Of a stretch of 64,000 nucleotides of DNA, positions 54,001-62,800 are shown piece after piece. Where the stretch lies: contig CAMXCT020001826.1 in assembly GCA_947184155.2 (NCBI GenBank), positions 16,001 through 80,000 on the forward strand, given 5' to 3'. Position numbers and translations under genes: made by a program. The notes beneath the pieces were generated by a model. The model was given only the letters and a program-made list of their open reading frames with translations. It had not been told where the DNA came from and did no database searches. This DNA comes from Cladocopium goreaui. Its lineage: Eukaryota; Sar; Dinophyceae; Suessiales; Symbiodiniaceae. Every line of letters begins with the position of its first letter. Position 1 is the first letter of the stretch.

Positions 54001-56478
54001 AAGCATTTGATTCAAGAGATTGGGGACGAAGTGGCTCCAGGCAGCAATGGGCTTTTCCCGTTCCTGGATGCGCATCGGGATGGCCCCAGAATTGTAGACT
54101 TTTTGTTCCATTGGTTTCGCGTTGTTGCGCGCACGAATATGCTAATTCATGTGCATGACAGATTTGGTGAGCAGGCTGCAGGTGCAGACTGGAATAAAAT
54201 TGCAGTGAACCTTGGCCATAGGTACCCACAACAGACTGTTTTGCAGCTACACATTTATAACCACACTTCTGTTCGGGGTAGAGGGTATCATTTTGATAGC
54301 TTGCTCCCGATCACTGGGCGTGAAGCCGAATCAAAGAAAAAGAGAAGCCGTACCGTAGCGGCCACCAACGCAATGAAGATAGAAGCAGAGTCCGTTCTGA
54401 CAGGAGCGGAACTCAATGATTTGCAGCGAGAGCCGCAGAGAAACGGTGGCACACCTGAGAAGCCGAGTTGTAACAAGGAGGCAGCAGAGCAGCAAGCAGA
54501 TCAAAGAGCAGAAGCCGTATTTGCAAAGATGGCGTGGTACTTTCATGGCACGACTTTCGCGACATCCTGGCTTGATGCGCTGCTGGCAAATCTGATTTTT
54601 CATGGATATATGTTACAGTTTCCAGATTTGCTTGCGCGTCAGGATGCACGCTTTCACCTATGTAGAACATGCCAGGCAAGTTTAGAACCGGAGCAACTAG
54701 AGAGCGACAAAGCCTTCGACTTACAGCATCATCTCGCGAAGGCAATTTTGTTTTTCACAAGTAGGAGCCGAGATGAGGTGAATGCTGAGGTACATGTGTA
54801 CGATTCAACTACCACTGACCTCAGTGTACCGCATGAAGTTTATACCATCGGTCGACTTGACAGCTTGCTGGTGCCAGTCTTCCGCCTCTATCGCTACAAA
54901 AATGGCCGTTACGCTGCCTTGTTGCCTGCTAACCCAGCAGAACGGCCTGTGTTCACAAGTGGCGACTTGCATAAAGCAGCCCAAGGTAGCAAACAAAACG
55001 ACATGAATGCAACGTGCACTGTAGCGCCATCGACAAATTCGTTTGGAACAAGTGGCTGCGCTGCCGGCATAGGCGCAGCGCCCGACCTGTGCGCACCGCA
55101 GAGTGAGCAAGTGCGTGAAATCTTGCAGCGGTTCTGTGACCAAAGAGGCGCAGATGTGCAAGTTGACGAGACAGACGCGCATCGAGTGAGTGATGCTTGG
55201 TGGAACTTAGATGCACTGGGAATAATTTTGCACACCCTTCTGCAGGCAGGGTTGACTTTTGCAGACGCAGGCATGCATCACGCGCGTAGATTAGCAAATC
55301 AGTGGCGCGGTTTTTATAGTGTGCACACGCAAGGTACTGGGAAACGATTGTCAGATGGTTCAATGGAGACAGCTCAGAAGGAAAATGTCGGTCACAAGAC
55401 GGCTGCAATAGATGCAGCTGCTACCTGCTCTTTGCACAGCACATCAGCCGAGAGACAAGAACCAACTAGTACCAGTGAAGTGAATCTGAGCAGTAATGCG
55501 CGAAAACGGAAGGCAACGCAGCAAGATGCAAGTGCAAGCCCACTGCGCAAAACAGAGATGAATGTGCCTCCTCGCCGTGTGCGCCACAAAGCACCGCCGG
55601 TCGGATCAACAACAGCACCACCATCTGGAACTGGTTCGCTGCAAGGCGCTAGCACTGACGCAGAAGATATCTATCCTTTGCGGCTCTGGAAGCCGTCGCA
55701 AGGAAACAAAGACCCTCGGGCAGCATATGATTTTGCAATGCAAGACGCAACAGCTCTTCTTTCAGACAAGCCTACATTGCCGGAACGCCTGCATGCCGCA
55801 ACTGACCCTGAGATGGCATATGACTTGCCGGATTACCATTGCGCATTTCGAAGCTGCGGGTTCGAGTGTGCGACACAGGCGGCGCTCGCAGAACACGTTG
55901 CTCAGCATCATGCGATTGCGTTACATGACTTGGCATTACGGTGGTCATCACAGGTTGGCCCTGCGCAAGCGACATTCCAGGCATATCAAGACCTGCTAAC
56001 GCAGCGCTGCCAACAGTCTGGTCCCCTTGCGACCTGTTCTATTGACCGACGCTGTTTGCGGAGATTCCGTTCTAACATGCTGGGTCACCATGTCGGTACC
56101 GCGATCTGCTTCGTGTGCGCGCGTAGGTTCCCATTCGTGGACGGTTTTCCGAACCAACAAATTTCATGGCTACGAGCATACGAGCCACACACTGGATTGT
56201 TCTTCGACCATGTTCCTGAGATGCTCGAAGCTTTGTTGGGGATGAGCACGTATCACGCACGTTATGTGACGACCTTGCCTGCTGATACGCAACCCGGTTT
56301 GCAATCCGAATTGGCGCAGTGGACCTGTACCATCGCTTGCGCCCCATATAATATGAGCCTGCTTGCATGCCCAGAAGATAAAAGATGCATACAGCGGTGT
56401 CCGTCGAATCGGCTGTGCACACATTGCGAGATACCTATGTGCATGTCTTGCCGCACCAGGATATATCGACAGAAATGA
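51016..56478 (+). CDS. Helitron polyprotein part 1: zinc clusters, OTU protease, C2H2 finger
   Basis: 1820 codons. Residues 2-82 are nine copies of a 9-residue unit (SHNRxQAPA). If the repeat is not coding, the ATG at 51316 (residue 101) is the better start. Cys clusters lie near 115-118, 394-444 and 742-794; the last (CxxC...HCxxC...HCxxC) resembles a RING/PHD cross-brace. An OTU-type cysteine protease fold follows: NNCLIDSL with catalytic Cys961, and GYHFDSLLP with His1092. Around 1178-1310 is a second OTU-like region (WLDALLANL ... NGRYAALLP) whose histidine position is not His. A C2H2 finger sits at Cys1609-His1632, and Cys clusters run from 1674 to the end. The frame breaks after about 56453, where the zinc cluster CxxC continues in the next ORF. 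Confidence 0.85.
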   Translation: MVSQNHQKAPVSHNRPQALASHNRLQAPASHNRPQAPASHNRLQAPASHNRPQAPASHNRLQAPASHNRPQALASHNRPEASLQLNPQHTKLHQVTFRSMSATKEKHVDSSALGCAQCRRVRYAKACTGLTTVLSRYQEWAAPFLKLYSRYQVTLQNEMVAKVFKIGMQFQQFLAHTDVAYFRAACRFKISIHPCACHLCTCMSVAKKNPTRASHKIVDQPTHSRSLKGKEQGGKNNTRWIKARQKKLQHVQAITGNTCGMQGPHRHSLTIHSVEKCHGTYELRKRSRKGMPEAVSTDIYAKSHSKRQQKKCKAVLVEACAHCKNNTSIKETHTQYLKCINHTKYKNGIHYHADDASPLRGRCIGGRPAPVWTSISSTSPSSFSILSTPSAPVCFLCSRCAPDYVPFACQKIYSAKCSTCKRANRNQCGNREGSSFFCKWCFDEDITPSVEAIQSAAQQTCKAIRSIRTKILPCRWVGHARKARAQRIWRSLRSIVNGKLGTQNLAPSRRKTKDNVEHMSSWSLQLKTGKKDAETRKCWSTTTRPNTHMKPVRFRGDGAETLQSHEHEAWKGSNQKKQPRQQRKHVKRTSFCAITRTWRSRTMKQVGQSRSSTYTNRNLVFRFKMFKTRCEGASSVSSLRQHTLYHHPLVSPQLLGSADHLHGRIQFPKRRFSQTLETLPAEKVESKMAVANNTIDVSCDALGSVVQTHTGKPSIELEHAKLDMRGALPVRCQGGGTEQLQCFMCLAYKSAYVPKQLNDEYVSHCYTCGRGACDSHGSWVVGHFHCALCHATDDGLLAEVKDTFAVRCLSKTFQNQRLLHTNEEAFNDLMLTLCTGGINRPRGIGNYEEQGLKVQPQEAAGVELPWDDARQLVEAIVLSRVDTPDDAVKVLGQSWVPTWDGWKELRQCATERCCVAIAERLCDIAQQNAPYQSKTDTQALQALASEGFMWRKALSHGVNNCLIDSLMLCLSYEHILPNNLTTDVTARRRVAAACRKHLIQEIGDEVAPGSNGLFPFLDAHRDGPRIVDFLFHWFRVVARTNMLIHVHDRFGEQAAGADWNKIAVNLGHRYPQQTVLQLHIYNHTSVRGRGYHFDSLLPITGREAESKKKRSRTVAATNAMKIEAESVLTGAELNDLQREPQRNGGTPEKPSCNKEAAEQQADQRAEAVFAKMAWYFHGTTFATSWLDALLANLIFHGYMLQFPDLLARQDARFHLCRTCQASLEPEQLESDKAFDLQHHLAKAILFFTSRSRDEVNAEVHVYDSTTTDLSVPHEVYTIGRLDSLLVPVFRLYRYKNGRYAALLPANPAERPVFTSGDLHKAAQGSKQNDMNATCTVAPSTNSFGTSGCAAGIGAAPDLCAPQSEQVREILQRFCDQRGADVQVDETDAHRVSDAWWNLDALGIILHTLLQAGLTFADAGMHHARRLANQWRGFYSVHTQGTGKRLSDGSMETAQKENVGHKTAAIDAAATCSLHSTSAERQEPTSTSEVNLSSNARKRKATQQDASASPLRKTEMNVPPRRVRHKAPPVGSTTAPPSGTGSLQGASTDAEDIYPLRLWKPSQGNKDPRAAYDFAMQDATALLSDKPTLPERLHAATDPEMAYDLPDYHCAFRSCGFECATQAALAEHVAQHHAIALHDLALRWSSQVGPAQATFQAYQDLLTQRCQQSGPLATCSIDRRCLRRFRSNMLGHHVGTAICFVCARRFPFVDGFPNQQISWLRAYEPHTGLFFDHVPEMLEALLGMSTYHARYVTTLPADTQPGLQSELAQWTCTIACAPYNMSLLACPEDKRCIQRCPSNRLCTHCEIPMCMSCRTRIYRQK
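51019..51258 (+). repeat. 27 bp minisatellite in the 5' end of the ORF
   Basis: Nine units of gagccacaatcgcctccagg-type sequence; alternate units differ at two positions, so the true period is 54. All three minus frames are also open here, which shows the frame is kept by unit length, not by selection. Confidence 0.92.
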
Positions 56479-57863
56479 AGCCGCTAGAGGCACTGAGCAA
56501 CGACTTGTTCCTGGGGCATCCGCCGAGAGAACTATATGCACAAGAATGCACGATGTTGGAATTATTATGCGCAAGTCCTTGCATGACTGCATTAACTTGT
56601 TTCAGCATTGAATGGCGGTATCTCCAAGATCGCAGTCTAGCCCAAGATGCGCTCATGAATCGACATCGTCTGTGTGCAAAGGGCAATGCCACGACATTCC
56701 CGCTCCCCTGGGAAGACCTGTTAGCAGAATTTGAGCGTCTGGGAACCCCGGCCACCAAGGCTTCCGTGAATATGCTGCCGCACGTTGGTAAGGAACTAAG
56801 TGACAAGGTAGCCGTCATCATAAAAATCGGTGACAAGACAGATAAAGAGGCAATACGTCAACAAATTATACATCAGGCCGTAGTTCGTCGCCGGGTCGTT
56901 GTCGGGCTGATTGCTGCCATGGTTGCGCGTAACCATCCGGCATATCAGGGTCTAGATATGGCAGTCGTAGAAACGCGCGCTGAGATGCTCCCCGAGAATG
57001 ATGTGCCGGCTGAAATTATTGCGTTGCTTGACAACGATGGGAGCCTAAATCAGGTGTTGCGCCAAAAGGCTGCCACACCGGTGAATGATCAAATGACGGC
57101 CGAAGAGGCAAGACGAGAATTTGGTCACATGCTGAAACCCAATGCGGTTGTCCTGGAAAAGACAAGTGCTGGATGCCAAGACGTGAATGCTCAACATGTG
57201 TCTGCATTGAAAGAGATTGTGGCGCGCGCTGAGCCAGCATCTACACAGCCTCTGCCCGAAGTGACGTTGTATACTGGGACCAAACTTATGGACCAGTTCC
57301 AGCCGCTGTATTTTGCGTTGGCTTTCCCCTTCGTCTTCCCGTACGGCATTGGCTTACCCGACGTTCCCAAGTGGAGCCAGCGACAACGGCCACGAAGACA
57401 CGCGGATGATCCATATGTGGAGCTGAACACGTGGGTGCGCGCCATGGCGCGGCGCATCGAAGCCCAAGTCAGTCGTGACTGGGTTTTTGGCTTTACATCC
57501 TGGAATTTGCTTTTCCGATCTGCGCTGAATCTTTCACGTACTACAGACGCCTATTCCCGCACATTCTTTGATGAGGACACCCAAGAATGGGTGCAGCCGA
57601 CAGGGCGCCATGTCGAAGCGGCGGCCCAGCAATTGCTCCTTGCTTTAAAAGGATCGTACATAGATGTCAATGGGCAACCACGGCCCGTCAAGGGTGATGT
57701 CGCGAAGCTCCGCTATGTGCAAGGGCTAAAGCCTATGGCCCGAAAACTTTTAAACAACATGCGGCATACAGCCCAAGGCTTGCCTGGGACTCAAGAAGCT
57801 CGGAAAAGGATGCGGTCGAGATTCAAGCTATGCGTATCCGGTACGGAGTGCCGTTGTTTGTGA
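56385..57863 (+). CDS. Helitron polyprotein part 2: DUF6570-like and start of Helitron-like N domain
   Basis: 492 codons in the frame -1 relative to part 1. The first ~23 codons are out-of-frame read-through; true sequence probably resumes near STEMKPLEALSNDL. The segment ECTMLELLCASPCMTAL and the following region resemble the domain (DUF6570 type) that precedes the Rep nuclease in many protist and oomycete Helitrons. From residue 309, YFALAFPFVFPYGIGLPDV begins the Helitron-like N domain. It ends out of frame; similarity resumes in part 3 at about 57822. No function is proven for the DUF6570-like part. Confidence 0.82.
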   Translation: MHTAVSVESAVHTLRDTYVHVLPHQDISTEMKPLEALSNDLFLGHPPRELYAQECTMLELLCASPCMTALTCFSIEWRYLQDRSLAQDALMNRHRLCAKGNATTFPLPWEDLLAEFERLGTPATKASVNMLPHVGKELSDKVAVIIKIGDKTDKEAIRQQIIHQAVVRRRVVVGLIAAMVARNHPAYQGLDMAVVETRAEMLPENDVPAEIIALLDNDGSLNQVLRQKAATPVNDQMTAEEARREFGHMLKPNAVVLEKTSAGCQDVNAQHVSALKEIVARAEPASTQPLPEVTLYTGTKLMDQFQPLYFALAFPFVFPYGIGLPDVPKWSQRQRPRRHADDPYVELNTWVRAMARRIEAQVSRDWVFGFTSWNLLFRSALNLSRTTDAYSRTFFDEDTQEWVQPTGRHVEAAAQQLLLALKGSYIDVNGQPRPVKGDVAKLRYVQGLKPMARKLLNNMRHTAQGLPGTQEARKRMRSRFKLCVSGTECRCL

Positions 57864-59854
57864 CATTTACGCCAGATGAAGCGCATCAGCTGCTTTTTGT
57901 GCGGATGACGCGCGTTCGCTCCTGTGACCCTGTTCGCGCCGCCTCCATAGGGCAAGATTTCCCGGCTGGAGAAATGTTTTTCCCGCATTTGGGCTTGCAG
58001 GATGCTGTTGCCATGGGACCTTTCGAGCATGAGTTCACTTTACCGATGTCTTGGGCAGAACGCCGCGAAGTTCTAGCGCGGGATCCGTTGGCTGCCGTGG
58101 ATGGGTTTCGGGTACTGACGCATTTGATGTTGAAGCATCTCTTCGGCGTTCGTGTGTGTCCATATTGTCCAGATTGCAATGGCTTCAGTGGACTGGAGCC
58201 GTGTCAAGACCTTCGCGGCAGCAACGCAGAAGCAAACGGTGGCATATTCGGTCGCGTGGACGCAGGATATATATCCCTCGAAGCTCAGAAGAGCAGCGGG
58301 GCAGAACATGGCCACATGCAAGTGTTTGTGCAGTGTTTGCATCAACATACTTCACTAGAGGAAATCTTCCGGCTTTCGCACGACAAGTTGGCTGCGTTGC
58401 GCGCAGAATACGAAGCATATAATGCACATGTGTGTCATGCAAGTTACGTGGGCCAATCGAATGAAGACATGGAACGCCGCATCGCCGCTGCGGAAGCATC
58501 CTGGCCAACGCACGAGCTGGATGTGACGATGACAACGATTCCGACATATCAACTGCAACGTGCTACTGAAACCGATAACGCCCAAAACGAAGCTGCAGAC
58601 TGGCGAAGGAGCTACATGGCAGAAGACGTCGTCCAGCTGCAGCTTCTGAAACAGCATCACTACCATCCTTACAATGAAACTAGCCAAGGTCGCGTCCCAT
58701 TGGCAGGCTGCCAAAAGAGTGACCGGCCAGGGCTGTGTAAGAGTGATTTTCCTCGCACGCAATGGCTCTGTGCGCAACCTACTGTATTATGTCCTTGCAA
58801 GTTGAAAACGTATGGGATGCCAAGCGGTGGACGAAAAAATCGCTTAGGAGCTTTGCATGGACCCTGTGGGCATGAGTGGTTAAATGGCTGCGCACCAGCA
58901 ATGTTGGCAGGACTACGTGGTGCAAATTGCGATGTGCAGGTGCCATACCGGCTTCCATATTCATGTCCAACTTGCGGAGACCAATTGACAGCCGAAGAAC
59001 GGCAGCAGATGTCATTGGCGGCGCAGCGGGCGCAAGATTCACAAACCGGGTATTGCGCGGATTACTGCTCCAAGGGCCAGCCGATGGGACATGGAGAAAT
59101 CAGAGAATTCCAAAAAGGACACGAACAGTTGCATGCGCAGCATGCGCGGAAACCATTAGATGACCTAGGCAAGCGACATGCAAACCGATTCCTCAGCGAT
59201 GCGTATCTCAAAGGCGTGGTGCGAGGACAGGTCGAATGTTGTAATCTGCGCGCCTATCATCGCGACGACACGGTCGTCTCAGCCGAACGCATTGCAACAA
59301 CAATCTTCGAAAGCTTCCCTGGGGCTGCTTTTGCGGACTTTGTTGCGAAATATCACAACGGAGATGAGGTAGCGTCGTCCATGCGCCGCGCCGCGGTGAA
59401 ATGGACTCGGAGGCAATCGTCTGGTGTCCGACACCTAGGGACACTTGATATTGTAGAAGTTTATGGGCACCGGCCCAAGACAGCAGAGGTGTGGTGGCTG
59501 TCGCCGTATGAGTTCGTTACAAATTGGGCAGTCACTATAGCTCGTGTACCTACGACGCAACGTGAATGGGAATTGGAAGAGCGTAGTAGCTGGGACGTTT
59601 CGTTGACGGCAGCAGGTCTCAAATTGATACAAAAGCAAACAGATCCCGACAAGAAGTTGCAACTGCAACCAGGGACTCATTATTGCCTGGCTGTGCAAAC
59701 TACGCCGGGTCGAATATGTTTAGAAGATGGAACGGCAACAGCACAGCTCCGACACCGTTGTTATCTGCTACGTCGGCGTCGCCCGTGTTGCCCGCACTTT
59801 GAGAATTTCGCCCGTACCCCTGCAGAAAGCGGGTCAAGAAGAGGTAAACGCTAG
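57830..59854 (+). CDS. Helitron polyprotein part 3: rolling-circle Rep (HUH/Y2) nuclease
   Basis: 674 codons. Opens RIRYGVPLFVTFTPDEAHQL, the usual entry to the Rep core. CPYCPDCN and the SNAEANGGIFGRVDAG stretch follow. The HUH pair is His160-Gly-His162 (EHGHMQVFVQCLHQHTSL) and would bind the metal. The catalytic tyrosines are Tyr408 and Tyr412 in GYCADYCSKGQ, the Y-x3-Y-x2-K signature of Helitron Rep, which cut and carry the DNA strand during rolling-circle transposition. All key residues are intact. The C-terminal ~20 codons are out of frame: the true sequence passes to part 4 at about 59800-59830, where a +1 shift is needed. Confidence 0.92.
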   Translation: MRIRYGVPLFVTFTPDEAHQLLFVRMTRVRSCDPVRAASIGQDFPAGEMFFPHLGLQDAVAMGPFEHEFTLPMSWAERREVLARDPLAAVDGFRVLTHLMLKHLFGVRVCPYCPDCNGFSGLEPCQDLRGSNAEANGGIFGRVDAGYISLEAQKSSGAEHGHMQVFVQCLHQHTSLEEIFRLSHDKLAALRAEYEAYNAHVCHASYVGQSNEDMERRIAAAEASWPTHELDVTMTTIPTYQLQRATETDNAQNEAADWRRSYMAEDVVQLQLLKQHHYHPYNETSQGRVPLAGCQKSDRPGLCKSDFPRTQWLCAQPTVLCPCKLKTYGMPSGGRKNRLGALHGPCGHEWLNGCAPAMLAGLRGANCDVQVPYRLPYSCPTCGDQLTAEERQQMSLAAQRAQDSQTGYCADYCSKGQPMGHGEIREFQKGHEQLHAQHARKPLDDLGKRHANRFLSDAYLKGVVRGQVECCNLRAYHRDDTVVSAERIATTIFESFPGAAFADFVAKYHNGDEVASSMRRAAVKWTRRQSSGVRHLGTLDIVEVYGHRPKTAEVWWLSPYEFVTNWAVTIARVPTTQREWELEERSSWDVSLTAAGLKLIQKQTDPDKKLQLQPGTHYCLAVQTTPGRICLEDGTATAQLRHRCYLLRRRRPCCPHFENFARTPAESGSRRGKR

Positions 59855-62800
59855 ATTGACCATGACCTATTTCCGCGCGTGGACCCTCGATGCGAACAAT
59901 GCTAGCGCCAATGTTCCGTTTGTGGGCCGCTTGAAAGCGCCAACAGAAACTTGGGTACAAGCTCTGCGCATGTGGTTGACGCATTTGCCATGCGAAGAAA
60001 CAAAACGGCACACCGGCAACTTCTTATCAGTCTACCGTGTCCGTCCCAGCGGTGCAGAGGAAGCGAACAGTGACGACAGTGGCATTGATGAACCGCTTCT
60101 AGTTACTCCCACTAGCCTGCCGACAGCTCTAAAAACGTCATTCCGGCAAACTGGCAAAAGGGCTACTGCACATAAAGCAGAACCAGGTCCAGAAGTGCAC
60201 GATAAAGTTTTGGCAAGCTACGAGGAAGCAGCGGCGCAAGCGGAAGCAACATGGGCAAAAAACAACCAATATAAGAATGTGACGAATACAAAGACGCAGA
60301 GCAACAATACGTTCCACGCATACGATCCAGCCGCAGTTCGTCGGGCAATCAAAGCTTTAAACACGAAAAAAGCCGACAGAGCTGTAGTTCGAAAGATTCC
60401 CACGCCGGGCACGTGCGAAGCCGAGGCACGAGCAACATGTGAGAAAGTCGATGCCTTCCTACGCGATTTGCGCGGAACGAGCAAATGCAATCCGGAACAG
60501 CTAGCGTTCATCGAAATCATCTGCGCCCGGGTGAAACATGAAGCTGTGTCCGGACAAGAGCGCGGCGGCACGGTAGACACCAATACCGAAGCGTTGCGCT
60601 GGGCGCTTCATGGCGGCCCAGGCACAGGTAAGTCATACGTGCTGAACATAGCACGGCGCGATTTGTTCGAGGAGTGCCTTGGATGGACGCCAGGAAAGGA
60701 ATTTCAAGTTGTCGCATTTCAAGCTGTCAATGCCGAGCCTTTGGATGGCGAAACCATGCATCAAGCATTGGGGTTGGCTTGGCACGGCAACGATCACAAC
60801 GTCGACGCGCAGCGGATTCTTGATCTTGCACAACACGCCGTGCAGTGGCGCTGGCTGCTGATTGACGAAATCAGCATGGTGAGTGCCGAGATGTTAGCAC
60901 GCCTCGAGGCCCGATGTCGCCAACTTGTTTTAGATGTCTCCGCAACAAAATATGGTAAGCAGAATCGCAACTGCGTTGCGCCCTTTGGTGGGCTCAACGT
61001 CATTCTGTCTGGAGACTTGTGGCAGTTACCTCCGCCGCGTGGAACGTTTCTCGGCCAAATCCCATGGCAGCTTGTAACAGGCGTTTCATCTAAGAAGCTG
61101 CCATTAAGTTTGCAAGGCCAACAGCTCGTATGGGCCCCCAGCGCGCAGGGTGGCTTACAAGGAGTGACCGAACTGGTTCGCTGCGAGCGAACGCAAGACG
61201 TGTGGCTCCAAGATCTGCAAGCAGAACTTCGCGTGGGGCACTTGTCCGAAGACAACCATGCATTCTTGCATGGTCGACCAACAAAGGTTCCAGGAAGTTG
61301 GTGCGCTAGGACTCAACGGCCTATGTGTCAAGAAAACATATGTTATCAGTTGTACAAAAACGCCTCCACAGCGACAGCGATTCTCAAGTACGAATGTCCA
61401 ATCTGTCACGCTGAACGGGATACCAAGCGTCTAGTTGCCGTGGACGCAGACGATCCTCGCTTCGTAGACGGTTTCAGCATGGCGCGGGGGATTTTCCACA
61501 CGAACGGGGTGAAGTGCCACGTGAATAAACTTCGCGCGGAACAATGGGCGCGGCAGCATGGGCAAATAATCTATTATGCAGTGGCTACGGATAATGTATC
61601 ATCGCGAGCTTTGCACGAGAAGCCCGACATCGCCCAAGACAAGCTCACATGGCTGCAACGCAGTGATGCTGATTGCGGGAATCGGTATGGCGTCCTTCCG
61701 CTGTGCATTGGTATGCCTGTACAAGCGCGGGAACACCTACACCGGAAGGATTTCAAGATCTTGAAAGGGTGTCATGGAACCATTTGCGGGTGGTCAACCA
61801 TTGAGACAGAAACAGCGGCGGCAGATGGAGCAGTAATATGGAACAAACTCCCCGATTATATCTTCGTGCGTTTTGAGACGCGAACACGTTGGACAATTCC
61901 AGGCATCGATCAAGAGAACGTCTTCCCGGTCAGCATACAAAGTGCACAGTGGTTTCTAGACGCAGGCCGCACCAACCCACAATTGAAAGTCACCCGGTAC
62001 CAATTTCCCATCGCGCCCGACTTCGCTGACACGTTCTACGGCGCACAAGGAAGCACAATAGAGCCGGGCGTGATCGTTGACATGGTCGGTGCTGACCCAA
62101 TAGCGGCGTACATTGGGATGACGCGGAGCCGCACACGGCAGAAGATCTTGATCTACCGACCGTTCCCGCTGGCGCCTTTTCAAGAAGGCCTTCCACTGGG
62201 ACGGCAACTTCTGCTTGATGTGTGGAAGCAGGAGCCGGTGGATTGGGATGCGTTGCGCAAGAAGTACTTGGACGAAAGGCTCTGTCAAGAGTGTGGGGAG
62301 ATGAAGCGCAAAGACGCCTTCACCAAAGCGCAGTGGAAACAGGAGACCTATCGGGTCTGCAAAGAATGCACCGCGCAGAAGCGCGAGGCAGGCACACCAT
62401 ATCGTTGCACGCAGTGCGGCCTATGGCACGCTGCTTGTCACTTTGCAAGCAAGCATCGAAATCCACGGTGGAGCATGTACCGAGTATGCTTCACCTGTGA
62501 TGCAGTCAAGCAATGTTTTATTTGCAAAACAAAACAAACGCAGGAATATTTCGGTACCGCAGCATGGAAAGCTAGGGAATCAAAACGAAGAGTTTGCTTG
62601 CAATGCCAAGCCAAAACTCGTGGTTCTTGGACGTGCGCGGCCTGTCAACAACGGAAGCCCCAGCAGCAATTTTCCATTTTTATCTCCAAGCGGCCCTCTG
62701 GGGAAAACGGAACTCAGATGTGCAACACATGCCGTACCGCCATTGTGCAGGATGCTATCCGCAAGCGTGCTGCCACGTCCGCCACGGCGCGACTGGAACC

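Noticed and set aside
56455-56478. Programmed ribosomal frameshift between the first two Helitron ORFs
   Set aside because: No slippery heptamer is present, and two other shifts of differing sign exist, which fits random indels.
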